Assembly: GCA_003952965.2 (NCBI GenBank)
Contig: CM025850.1
Span: forward strand, 34,774,048 to 34,838,047
DNA length: 64,000 bases
From: Morella rubra
Lineage: Eukaryota > Streptophyta > Magnoliopsida > Fagales > Myricaceae
Reading direction: 5' to 3'
Shown piece by piece: positions 12,613 through 23,222 of this stretch (positions within the stretch are counted from its first letter, which is position 1; the number at the start of each line of letters is the position of its first letter). The position numbers and the translations under genes were made by a program. The notes beneath the pieces were generated by a model. It was given only the letters and a program-made list of their open reading frames with translations. It ran no database searches and was not told where the DNA came from.

Positions 12613-13615
12613 AGCTCTTTAGTATGCTTTTTGAAACAATTCCCAAATGAAACATTCATGGACAACAATATAAGATCTAAGAAGATTTATGCCCTTATTC
12701 CATTCGTATAAGGTAGTTTCATGAATGCATAATTGGCACATAAGGGGAAGGATGAATATGGATTTAAATACATTATAACCATTAAGAGATCGATGACACT
12801 TTATCAAGCAAAGTCTACGTAGAAAGGCATTACCTTATCAAACATGAGAAACATTTCCTTTAGTATATGGCACAATGCCATACTTAACAATTACTAATGC
12901 TTCATAAATAGTCTCCATGATATATTGCAGGTGAAATAGCAACTGGAAAAAGCACAAGTGTTTGTGAAAGAAACTATATATTGACATGCTTTACTGGACC
13001 GGAAAGCTTACAAAAAGAAAAACTAATGTTGTTACATAAAATTTAAAACTGTAGTGTTACCCAACATCTTGCCCTTAATTTTTAATTTTGCATTGTATCC
13101 TAATAGCCTTCTTCTATGGTCTTTCAGAAAAATATTGAATGTGGATATTCCTCTAGAATCAAACTATTCAATATCTAGTTCATGAAAGACTAAGTGATTG
13201 AGTTTTCAACTTGGATGGGTATTAGATCCAGGATTTGGAAACCAAGATGAACATCTATTTATCCACAAATAAAAAAATAACAAAAGAAAAAGAGCTTCCA
13301 AATAATAGATATTGATTATTTATTTCTATTTTTGGCTTCTACCATTGATAGTGTAACTAGATATAAAGAATGCAAAATCACATTCCCACTAGAATCAACT
13401 AATTGAAGACGATTAGTTACCCTGACCAATAGATAGAAAATGTTGAGTGCATTGAAAGCTAGAGAAGATGAAGCGTGTTCCACAATCTTAATGTTCGAAA
13501 AAATGAATTTTACTAACAAAAGCTAGCCAAGCCATTTTCGGTCTCATTGTTGTTAAATGATGTGGCAGAACTTGAGATGTTAGATTTATTTTTTAAAATT
13601 TGGATAGGTCATTTC
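12613..13615. other. intergenic, nothing recognised
   Basis: AT-rich non-coding DNA up to the left edge of the large Copia element; its last five bases (ATTTC) form one side of that element's target duplication. Confidence 0.4.
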
Positions 13616-14727
13616 TGTTAGCCCAAGGTTGCTCATTGAGTTATCTAACTCGATTTTGATGATAATAAATGCAAAAATAGCTTTGGAGTATTTTTAGAAT
13701 ATGTAGTTGTCAATCCACTATTCAATCAAGAGTACTTAATTGTATTTAAATCTCTATGTAATTCATTATGCCCTATATTCGATTTAAACACCATATCATG
13801 CACTTAAAATATGATATTTTTCATTGTAGGAGTTTTCGTGTTGAAATGGAAAGGATTGCATATCAAAAAGCACTGAAAAACTCTATCTACCAAGATAGTG
13901 TCGACACATAGCACAACTGCCAGAATGTGATTTTGAAGGTGTCGACACATGAGAAGTACAGTGTCGACACATGGTGAAGGAAGTGTTGACATAAGCCACA
14001 GGTACCAGCGAGTTAGTTCCAGACTTGAAGATGATGTTGACATATAGGCATATAGGTGTTGACACATGTTGCGGGAACTCTATTTTTAAAAAGATGACTC
14101 AGCACGCGAATCAAGACGTTATGACACTTAAAGCACCTCTCCAACATTCCAAAAAGGCCCTGAGACTCCCTAAGACTGAAGACCTATAAAGGCAACATTA
14201 TGGAGTGAGAATTGTTACTGTCTTACTGCCATCATCATCAGATCTTGTCTTGTAGCCATTTATTGAGCATTGTTTTGCTGATCTAGCTTTGAGAGACTAT
14301 TGTTTATTTATTTCAATCTTTAAACCTTAAAAAACCTTTAAGTGTGGATACACTTGGGCCTACGTGTGAGGATAGAAGAAATTTCATAAACTATGAGATT
14401 TGTGTACGAGTTAAAGAGTGAGCTCAGGAAAACTGTTGTAACAGTCACTTAGCATCCGGAAGCTAAGTTGTAGACACTATTGGATTATATTGGAGAAGCC
14501 CAAGGAAGACAACAGCCTTGGGGCTGTACGTAGGCAAGTTTTGACTGAACCACCTAAAAATCACAGTGTTATCTCTCTTCCCGTACTCTTACTTTCTTGC
14601 TATCATTTATTGTTCTTCATTTTAAATAGCATTTAGTAATTTTCATATCTGCGTTTTTATTGAAAATATAGTCTAAGTTTTTGATAAACCCAATTCGCCC
14701 CCTCTTGGGTTGCTATTAGGACCCACA
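13616..14727 (+). repeat. 5' LTR of the SIRE-like element
   Basis: 1112 bp starting TGTTAGCCC and ending ACCCACA. Its right two thirds match 32441-32985 plus 36609-36886, the split 3' LTR. It contains a cluster of GTGTCGACAC palindromes in U3 and a pyrimidine-rich end (CCCCCTCTTGGGTTG) just before the terminus. Confidence 0.87.
13898..14065 (+). promoter_or_regulatory. cluster of GTGTCGACAC palindromes in LTR U3
   Basis: Perfect 10 bp palindromes GTGTCGACAC start at 13898, 13939 and 13961; near copies GTGTTGACAT (13983) and GTGTTGACAC (14056) follow. Most are followed by AT. Position in U3, upstream of the presumed start of transcription, suggests a binding-site array; no known factor is assigned. 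Confidence 0.55.
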
Positions 14728-14729
14728 GT

Positions 14730-14741
14730 TGGTATCGGAGC
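14730..14741 (+). other. primer-binding site of the SIRE-like element
   Basis: TGGTATCGGAGC, two bases after the LTR end. It is complementary, with one mismatch, to the 3' end of plant initiator methionine tRNA, the usual Copia primer. Confidence 0.85.
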
Positions 14742-14795
14742 TAAGGTTTAATAGCTTTACTAATAACTACTTTTGTTAGCTCTTCGTTATTTGAA

Positions 14796-15259
14796 TGTCA
14801 ATCCACTAACCGTTCTCTTTTGTCCAATGGAATGTGTTACAACTATTGGAAAGCAAGGATGAAAAACTATATTCAAGCTGTGGACTACGAGCTTTGGAAA
14901 ATCATCACTTATGGCCCAAGACTTCCTAAGGATGATGCTAGCTTGCATAAAGAGGAAAAGGATTGGGATGAGGCTGATCATAAGCTAATTTCTTTAAATG
15001 CTAAAGCTATGAATGTTTTATATTGTACTTTTGATGCTAACAAATTTAACCGTGTTTCTGGTTGTGAAACTGTTAAGGAAATATGAAAAAAATTGTTAGT
15101 TACTCTTGAAGGTACTAATCAGGTTAAGGAGAACAAGATTAGTATACTTATGCATGGCTATGAATTGTTTAAGATGAAATATGACAAATCTATCTTTGCC
15201 ATGTTTACTCACTTTACTGATATTATCAATGAATGAAATCTCTTGGTAAAGAATATACT
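14796..15259 (+). pseudogene. gag, N-terminal part (UBN2-type Copia capsid)
   Basis: Translates as the Copia capsid pattern with NYWKARMKNYIQAVDYELWK near the start, then LNAKAMNVLYC and a later KMKYDKSIFAMFTHFTDIIN. In-frame stops occur (for example at 15084) and the normal start is lost. The frame continues exactly across the Gypsy insertion: SLGKEYT before it joins NVEMVRKIL after it, counting the ATACT target once. Confidence 0.85.
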
Positions 15260-16042
15260 TGATGGAAATCAAGGCACCGCTTCGAAGGATTTTGTTCAAA
15301 TCTCAATTGGGCCGGTTACGAGGGCACGAGCCAAGAAGTTTAAAGATGTACTCAACGGTCTAATTCAAGAGGCATGGGCTCAAGCAAATCGTGGAGGCCC
15401 ATTGAGCATGATCCACGTGAACAACAAAGGATTGTCAACATGATTCAAGTTCTAGAAGGATCCGGCTAAAGCTAAGCTCAAATTGGCAAGACAATACTCA
15501 ATTAGGCGCCATTTTAAGGAGGATCAATTAGGCGCCATTTCTTTCCTTATTTGGTTCGGATTGCATGGCTATTTTAGGCGCCACCTTTTGCTCCTTTAGG
15601 CGCCACCTTTTCTTTCCTTATTGTTTTGTTTTAGGCGAGTAAATATTTATTTCCTTCTTGTCTTGTTTGTTTTAGGCGTGTAAGGATTTATTTCCTTACC
15701 AATTTTTCAGCTTTATTAGGGTTTTAATGTTAGGTTTTTTCCTTGTAATGGCCGGCCTTTATATAGGCACCAAAGCAATGAAAAAAACAGACCTTGATTT
15801 ATGAAATTGTGAGAGTATTTCTCTTTGGTTCTTTGAAGAACTTCTCGAACTTATCGGGATTTCCCGTGGCGTTCACTTGACTTATCAAACGGATTTCCAC
15901 ACCGTTTGTGGCGTCTTCCTTATACCGAGGTTCTTGTTTATGATAAACAACGGGTCGAGGTCTTCCATTCGAATCAGTCCTAGAACGATCTTGGGTTCCC
16001 TTTCGTTGTTGGGTCTCGTTATTCTTGACGAGGTTCACATCA
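15260..16042 (+). repeat. 5' LTR of the Gypsy element
   Basis: Starts TGATGGAAATC, ends GGTTCACATCA. A TATA-like TTTATATAGGC lies near 15767, and the GGCGCC array sits upstream of it. The first roughly 110 bp correspond to the end of the pol reading frame in the 3' copy. Confidence 0.94.
15505..15604 (+). promoter_or_regulatory. GGCGCC palindrome array in Gypsy LTR U3
   Basis: TTAGGCGCCA-type units have GGCGCC starting at 15505, 15531, 15577 and 15599. The 3' LTR keeps three (21564, 21590, 21636), so one unit has been gained or lost since insertion. The LTR also has TTTTAGGCGAG/TTTTAGGCGTG words downstream. Candidate cis-elements upstream of the TATA-like site. Confidence 0.5.
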
Positions 16043-16044
16043 TT

Positions 16045-16056
16045 TGGTATCAGAGC
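16045..16056 (+). other. primer-binding site of the Gypsy element
   Basis: TGGTATCAGAGC, two bases after the LTR; complementary to the 3' end of initiator methionine tRNA. Confidence 0.92.
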
Positions 16057-16763
16057 TTTGTTTCTAGTTCAGGTTTGCCTATTTTTTTACAATCTTTTTC
16101 TTTGTTTCTTCTCTAGTCTTTCACATACCCAATCTACCCGAATTTCTTTACCCCTTCTATTCAATCTTTGTTTTGTCTAGTTCATGTCTAAACTCTTGTT
16201 CTAGTTCAAATACCTTAGTTTTTCGAGATCTGATGATTGTTATCAAAAGATAGTTGCTGATCATCAACAACAAACAAAAGGAAAGAGAAAAAAGAAGAAG
16301 AAAGAAAGGAAAAAAAAAAGAGTATAAAAGTCCGACAAAAAAATTTCGTTTGTTTCCATATATTGTGGTTCCAGTTAGTCCGAAAATCACCTTACCCCAA
16401 AGCAAGTATTTTTTTTTCTATCGTGAAAATTCCGCTATTCCGTGTTTCCAAAATTCCAATCAATCGTGTTCCTTATGTTCTTGCTTTCCTGATATTCTTT
16501 ATCTTCTTGCTTTACCTGAAATTCCTTGATGAGTTCTTGGTGAATTGTTGCTGGAAATTTTGAGTTGTTTGTTTAGTTTCAAAAGAACCGCAAGAGAATT
16601 ACCGAGTGGAAAAAGGCAAGAGTGGTGAGAACATTAGAGGGTAAAAGCCGTGTATTTTTGAGTGAAACACGAGTGAAGAGTGATCCACATCCTTGAGTGT
16701 AAACACGTAAGGGAGAGAATTGTGAGGTCCTTTTTTTTTTTCTAACTTTGTTTTGCAGCAACC
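16057..16763 (+). other. untranslated leader of the Gypsy element
   Basis: About 700 bp of non-coding leader between primer site and gag start, with an A/G-rich stretch at 16262-16325. Packaging signals would be expected here, but none can be identified by eye. Confidence 0.5.
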
Positions 16764-17843
16764 ATGTCTCACAACAGTGGTAAGAGCGTGTCCGACGATG
16801 CTACGACACTAGCTGATCCGAAGGTGTTTATGGAGGCCATGGTGAGTGAGATGAGGCGTGTGATGAAGTTTGAAATGGAGCAAGTTCACGAACGGATAGA
16901 TCGGATGGAGAATTCACTTGAGAAGCAACCCAAAACGGCCCCAATTTCCGTAGACGGGAAAGAGTTCCACGGAGGGAGGCGAGGGTGAGGATGAAGAGCC
17001 TTATGGATCTGGTTTTGAGGAAGAAGAGGATCGGGATTCTGTTGTTGGCTATAGGCGACATGGAGGGCGGGTTAGAGAAGCTAGGAATCGGGAAGATAAC
17101 AACTTGGGTGGTATTAAGATGAAGATTCCGTCCTTTCAAGGTAGATCTGATCCTGAAGCATATCTTGAGTGGGAGAAGAAGATGGAGTTCGTGTTTGATT
17201 GTTACAACTACTCCGAGATAAAGAAGGTAAAATTAGCCGTGATTGAATTTTCTGATATGCTATAACTTGGTGGGATCAGCTTGTGATAAATAGGAGGCGG
17301 AATAGAGAACGACCAATAGAGACATGGGAGGATATGAAGCGGTGATGAGAAAGCGGTTCGTTCCAAGCTACTACTATCGAGAGTTGTACAAAAAGCTACA
17401 AGGTCTTAGACAAGGAAGCCGAAGTGTAGAAGATTACTATAAGGAGATGGAGATTGCCATGATCCGCGCAAATGTTGAGGAGGATCGAGAGGCTACAATG
17501 GCTAGATTTCTACATGGATTAAATAGGGAGATCCACGATAAGGTAGAGATGCAACATTATGTGGAGATGGAAGATATGGTGCATATGGCTATCAAAGTGG
17601 AGCAACAACTCAAGAGAGGGAGTGGAATACGTGCAGGCCATAACTCCAGTTCTACCTCTTTTAAACCGAGTTATACCAAGCAGATGGACAAGTCACAAAC
17701 GTCCAAACCCGAGCCCAAGCCGCGACCACCAGCCACGTTCCTCAAGGTAAAACCGAAGCTTCTACCTCTAGGAATCGTGATATTAAATGTTTTAATGTCA
17801 AGGCAGGGGACACATAGCAAATCAATGCCCAAACAAGCAAGTC
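16764..17843 (+). pseudogene. gag of the Gypsy element (frameshifted)
   Basis: Begins MSHNSGKSVSDD with an amphipathic EMEQVHERIDRMEN stretch. The frame shifts near 16985, and an acidic stretch leads into the capsid region (KMKIPSFQGRSDPEAYLEWE near 17120-17180). A stop at about 17263 lies at the place where DYA-LSWW-type sequence is usual. It resumes at 17324 with KRFVPSYYYRELYKKLQGL and SVEDYYKEMEIAMIRANVEE, the classic retrotrans_gag block. A zinc knuckle expected near 17790-17830 is degraded (only a CF-x-CQG-like trace survives across a frameshift). Confidence 0.85.
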
Positions 17844-18860
17844 ATGGTGTTGAAGGACAATGGAGAAATTGTGACCGATAGTGAAGATTCCGACACCGAC
17901 GACATGCCACCATTGGAGGATGTTTCCGAGGAGGAATATTTAGCCCCTGATGCATTGACATTGGTGGCGAGGAGAGCTTTGAGCTTGCAAGCAAAAGGAG
18001 TTGATGAAGTACAGCGGGAGAACATCTTTCACACTAGGTGCTACGTTAAAGACAAGGTATGTAGTGTGATTATTGATGGTGGTAGTTGTACTAATGTTGC
18101 AAGCACAATCATGGTGGAAAAATTGGGATTGCCCGTGTTGAAACACCCTAGGCCGTACAAGTTGCAATGGCTGAATGATAGTGGAGAGATAAGGGTGAAC
18201 AAGCAAGTGTTAGTTGCTTTTCGAATCGGTAAGTACGAAGATGAAGTGTTGTGTGATGTAGTACCGATGCAAGCGGGACACTTATTGCTAGGGCGTCCGT
18301 GGCAGTTCGATAGACATGTGAAGCATGATGGCTTTACGAACAAGTACTCTTTTGTACTTAATCAACGGCCAATCACTCTTGTACCATTGACACCGCAGCA
18401 AGTATATGAGGATCAAGTGAGATTGCAAAAGGAGAGTGAGCAAAAGAAAGAGAGTGAGAAAAAGAAAAAGAGTGAAAATCAGAGAGAGAGTGAAAATCCG
18501 AGAGAGGCCGACAAAAAAGAGAGAGAAAATCAAGGTTCGGCCATTGAGAGAAAATCAGAGAGAAAACAAAAGAATTTCTATGCAAAAGTGAGTGAGATCA
18601 AGCGAGCGATGCTTTCAAATCAGCCGATGATTGTACTTTTGTACAAAGAGGCATTTTTAAACACTAACGAACTTGACCTTGCTTTGCCTAGTTCTATTGT
18701 TTCTCTTTTGCAGGAATATGAGGATGTCTTCCCCGAGGAAACACCACATGGGTTACCTCCAATCCGAGGGATTGAACATCAAATGATTTTGTTCCCGGTG
18801 CAACAATTCCAAACCGACCAGCTTATAGGAGCAATCCCGAGGAGACAAAGGAGCTTCAAC
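17844..18860 (+). pseudogene. aspartic protease and linker of the Gypsy element
   Basis: The protease carries the active-site pattern VIIDGGSCTNVAS (Asp-Gly-Gly instead of the usual Asp-Ser/Thr-Gly; DGG is seen in other plant Gypsy copies of this type) and the later hydrophobic-Gly motif LLLGRPW. A long Lys/Glu/Ser-rich repeat region (about 18415-18570) links to the start of reverse transcriptase (LQEYEDVFPEETPHGLPPIR). A frameshift near 18825 breaks the frame. Confidence 0.88.
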
Positions 18861-19945
18861 GGCAAGTAAGTGAGTTGTTGGAGAAAGGGCACGTGAAGGG
18901 AGAGCATGAGCCCATGTGCGGTCCCGGTTTTACTTGTACCTAAGAAGGATGGGACGTGGAGAATGTGCGTTGATTGCCGAGCCATCAACAACATAACGGT
19001 AAAGTATCGTCATCCTATTCCTCGCTTAGATGATATGTTAGATGAGCTGCATGGTTCTTGCATATTTTCTAAATTGATTTAAAGAGTGGTTATCATCAAA
19101 TTAGGATAAAAGAAGGAGATGAATGGAAAACCGCCTTTAAAACAAAATATGGTTTGTATGAATGGTTAGTTATGCCTTTTGGTTTGACTAATGCTCCGAG
19201 CACCTTTATGAGACTTATGAACCATGTTTTGCGTGCATTTATAGGTAGATTCGTTGTTGTTTACTTTGATGATATACTCATTTATAGCAAAAACGTGGAC
19301 GATCATGTAGTACATTTGAAATCTGTTTTAGATGTGCTTAGGAAAGAAAAGTTGTTTGCTAATCTGAAGAAGTGTACTTTTTACACCGATAAGCTTGTAT
19401 TTTTGGGATTTGTTGTTAGTGCCCAAGGTATACAGGTTGATGAAGAGAAGGTACGTGCAATCAAAGAGTGGCCGAGTCCCACAAGTGTAGGTAATGTTCG
19501 TAGTTTTCACGGACTTGCTAGTTTTTACCGGCGGTTCGTGAAGGACTTTAGTAGCATAGCCGCACCACTTACCGAAGTGATCAAGAAGAACGTTGGATTT
19601 AGATGGGGAGAAGAACAAGAGAAGGCGTTTCAATTAATCAAAGAGAAGCTGACTAACGCCCCTTTATTATCTTTACCTAACTTTTCTAAAACGTTTGAAG
19701 TTGAATGTGATGCTTCAGGTATTGGTATAGGCGCAGTTCTTATGCAAGAAGGACGACCAATTGCTTACTTTCAGCGAGAAACTAAGCGGGGCAGCCTTAA
19801 ACTACCCAACTTATGATAAGGAGTTGTATGCATTGGTTCGGCTTTAGAGACGTGGCAGCACTACCTATGGCCTAAGGAGTTCGTGATTCACACCGATCAT
19901 GAGTCCTTGAAACACTTGAAGGGCCAACACAAGCTAAACAAAAGG
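18861..19945 (+). pseudogene. reverse transcriptase and RNase H of the Gypsy element
   Basis: Motifs in order are [38 protein letters not shown] with a stop replacing the Asp-Leu context, [18 protein letters not shown], and the catalytic [11 protein letters not shown]. RNase H follows with [20 protein letters not shown] and [14 protein letters not shown], then several frameshifts between 19790 and 19950. The YFDD box is intact but the polyprotein is not continuous. Confidence 0.92.
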
Positions 19946-21421
19946 CATGCGCGTTGGGTGGAAGTTCATTGAGACGTTTCCATACGTCATTCGGTATAAG
20001 CAAGGTAAGGAGAATGTGGTCGCCGATGCACTTTCTCGCAGGTATGCATTACTTTCCACACTTGATGCAAAATTGCTTGGTTTTGAGCATATTAAAACTT
20101 TATACGCTGATGACCACGAATTTTGTGAGGAATATAGGGCTTGTGAGAAAACCGCATGTGGTAAGTTCTTTAGGCTTGATGGATTCCTATTTCGAGAGAA
20201 TAAGTTATGCGTGCCTAATTGTTCTTTGAGGGAGTTATTAGTGCAAGAATCTCATGGTGGGGGATTAATGGGACATTTTGGAGTTGCAAAGACTTTAGCT
20301 ATTTTGCAGGAACACTTCTATTGGCCTCACATGAAACGAGATGTTGAAAGAATTGTGGTAGATGTGTCACATGTAGGCAAGCTAAATCCAAAGTGCAGCC
20401 CAACGGTTTGTATACTCCTTTACCAATTCCTAGTGAGCCTTGGATTGATATTTCAATGGATTTTGTGTTAGGATTGCCTAGGACTAAACGTGGAAGAGAT
20501 TCAATTTTTGTGGTTGTGGATAGATTTTCTAAGATGGCACATTTTATTCCATGTCACAAAACGGATGACGCTTCGCATGTTGCTGATTTGTTCTTTAGAG
20601 AGATTGTGAGATTACATGGCATGCCTAGGACAATTGTTTCGGATAGAGATGCTAAGTTCTTGAGCTATTTTTGGAAGACTTTGTGGTGTAAGCTAGGTAC
20701 TAAGCTATTGTTTTCCACTACTTGTCATCCACAAACTGATGGTCAAACTGAAGTAGTAAATAGGACTTTGTCTACTTTATTGAGGGCGATCATTAGAAAG
20801 AACATCAAAACATGGGAAGAATGTTTACCACATGTTGAGTTTGCTTATAATAGAGCTGTTCATTCTGCTACTAAATTTTCGCCATTTGAAATTGTATATG
20901 GGTTTAATCCTTTAACTCCATTGGATTTATCTCCTTTGCCTTTGACTGAGCATGTTAATTTAGATGGCAAAAAGAAAGCTGACTTTGTTAAGCAGATTCA
21001 TGAGAAAGCAAGACTCAACATTGAGCGACGAACGGAGCAGTATGCAAAACAAGCCAACAAGGGACGTCACAAGATAGTTTTTGAACCCGGCGATTGGGTT
21101 TGGCTGCATATGAGGAAAGAAGATTTCCGCGAAAAGACGTTCCAAATTGCTCCCAAGAGGGATGGTCCTTTCCAAGTCCTCGAGCGCATCAATGACAATG
21201 CTTACAAGCTAGATTTACCTGGTGAGTACAATGTAAGTGCCACTTTTAATGTTACTGATTTGAGTCCTTTTGATGTAGGTGATGATTTGAGGGCAAATCC
21301 TTTTCAAGAGGAGGGGAATGATGGAAATCAAGGCACCGCTTCGAAGGATTTCGTTCAAGTCCAATTGGGCCGGTTACGAGGGCACGAGCCAAGAAGTTTA
21401 AAGATGTACTCAACGGTCTAA
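19946..21421 (+). pseudogene. integrase of the Gypsy element, reading frame entering the 3' LTR
   Basis: After the RNase H end (KENVVADALSRR), the zinc-binding region shows ESHGGGLMGHFG and HFYWPHMKRDV, but its CxxC half is damaged near 20370. The catalytic core has all three acidic positions: [21 protein letters not shown], and [10 protein letters not shown]. The C-terminal part ([19 protein letters not shown]) continues through the polypurine tract and about 100 bases into the 3' LTR. The LTR also encodes a variant tail in another frame ([11 protein letters not shown] in the 5' copy). Confidence 0.92.
21306..21318 (+). other. polypurine tract of the Gypsy element
   Basis: AAGAGGAGGGGAA immediately before the 3' LTR; primes plus-strand synthesis. 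It is embedded in the coding frame (Gln-Glu-Glu-Gly-Asn). Confidence 0.9.
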
Positions 21422-22075
21422 TTCAAGAGGCATGGGCTCAAGCAAATGCGTGGAGGCCCATTGAGCATGATCCACGTGAATAACAAAGGATTGTCAACAT
21501 GATTCAAGTTCTAGAAGGATCCGGCTAAAGCTAAGCTCAAATTGGCAAGACAATACTCAATTAGGCGCCATTTTAAGGAGGATCAATTAGGCGCCATTTT
21601 GTTTCCTTTTTGGTTCGGATTGCATGGCTATTTTAGGCGCCATTTTCTTTCCTTATTGTTTTGTTTTAGGCGAGTAAGGATTTATTTCCTTCTTGTGTTT
21701 TGTTTTAGGCGTGTAGGATTTATTTCCTTACCAATTTTCAGCTTTAATTAGGGTTTTATGTTAGGGTTTTTTCCTTGTAATGGCCGACCTTTATATAGGC
21801 CCAAAGCAATGAAAAAAATAGACCTTGATTTATGAAATTGTGAGAGTATTTCTCTTTGGTTCTTTGAAGAACTTCTCGAACTTATCGGGATTTCCCGTGG
21901 CGTTCATCTTGACTTATCAAACGGATTTCCACCACCGTTTGTGGCGTCTTCCTTATACCGAGGTTCTTGTTTATGATAAACAACGGGTCGAGGTCTTCCA
22001 TTCGAATCAGTCCTAGAACGATCTTGGGTTTCCTTTCGTTGTTGGGTCTCGTTATTCTTGACGAGGTTCACATCA
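21319..22075 (+). repeat. 3' LTR of the Gypsy element
   Basis: 757 bp, TGATGGAAATC to TTCACATCA, matching 15260-16042 apart from small indels and substitutions. It has three GGCGCC units instead of four. Confidence 0.94.
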
Positions 22076-23222
22076 ATACTAATGTGGAAATGGTGAGGAA
22101 AATTCTCAGGTGTCTTCCTAAGGCTTGAGAACCTAAAGTTACAACTATTCAAGAAGCCAAGGACTTAACAAGATTGTCTCTGGATGAGCTTATGGATCCC
22201 TCATAACCCATGAGATGAACCAAGTGAAAAGAGACGAGATTGAAGGAAAAGCAAAAGAGGAATTGCCTTAAAAACTTCATACTCTAGTAGTGAAGAATCT
22301 TCTGATGACGATGAGATGACCTTGTTTACAAAGAAGTTTAAGAAATTCTTTAGAAAGAAGCAAGGCAACAAGAGGTACTCAAAGAAGAACAATTTCAAGG
22401 GTGATAGTAGCAAAAAGAATGAGACCATTTATTTTGGATGTAGAAAGCCCGGTCATATTAAATTTGAATGCTCCAACATAGAACCACATAAGAAGTCAAG
22501 AAACTTCAAGGATAAGAAAAATGCCTTCTTAGCTGCATGTGGAGAATTAGACGAGAGTGAAAGAGAAAGTAAAGAAGTGGAAGTTGCAGAACTTTGTTTG
22601 ATGGCAAAGGATAGCGAGGATGAGATACAATCTTCACATACTCAATGCTTTTCATTTGATGAATTACAAGATGCATTTGATGATCAATACCTTGAATTGA
22701 AAAGAATGTTTCAAAATATAGTTCTCTTAAAAAGAATTTTGAAAATGTTACTAAAGAGAACGATACTTTGAAAAGTCAAGTGTTTACTCTTAGAGATGAT
22801 CTTGCAAGGATCAAGGAAGAAAATGAAATACCTTTGCAAAACAAAACAAGTCTTTTGATTGCTGAAAGTGATACTTTAAAAATGAAAGTTGAAACTCTTA
22901 CTAATGATCTTGCAAGGTTTACTCAAGGAAAGAAAAACTTGATATTCTTCTTGGTTCTCAAAGGTGTTGTTTCAACAAAAGTGGCATTGGATATGATTCT
23001 TTTAATGATCAAAAATCTTATTCTTATATGATCACAAAATCATCTCATCATTTAGATTGTGCAACTTTTGTGGTAAATTTGGACATATTTCACACACTTG
23101 TCCAACTAGAAAGAAAGCTTCTAGTGGTATTAAATTTGTTTGGATTCCTAAGGACAAGGTGAAGGAAACCGTTTCTAACACCAAAGGACCCAAAATGATT
23201 TGGGTATCAAAAATCAAGAAGT
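22076..23222 (+). pseudogene. gag, C-terminal part of the SIRE-like Copia
   Basis: Continues the capsid interrupted at 15259 (NVEMVRKILRCLPK, then TTIQEAKDLTRLSLDELM). It holds two zinc knuckles: the first (GCRKPGHIKFEC near 22435-22475) lacks its first Cys, and the second (CNFCGKFGHISHTC near 23060-23105) looks intact. Between them lie acidic and coiled-coil segments. Stops and frameshifts are present (22124, 22269, 22770, 23029). Two knuckles separated by a long spacer are usual for SIRE/Maximus gag. Confidence 0.85.

Larger units (their letters stand above)
15260..22075 (+). mobile_element. Ty3/Gypsy LTR retrotransposon, full length, inserted in Copia gag
   Basis: 6816 bp bounded by two similar LTRs (783 and 757 bp), with perfect 5 bp target duplication ATACT (15255-15259 and 22076-22080). 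Internal order is primer-binding site, gag, protease, reverse transcriptase, RNase H, integrase, polypurine tract. Reverse transcriptase before integrase defines Ty3/Gypsy. No chromodomain is seen after integrase, so the sublineage is left open. Several frameshifts and stops in gag and pol make it non-autonomous now. Confidence 0.95.

Noticed and set aside
13898..14065. Regularly spaced palindromes resembling a CRISPR array
   Set aside because: Repeats are only 10 bp, unevenly spaced, inside a plant retrotransposon LTR; no cas genes and the wrong kind of genome.
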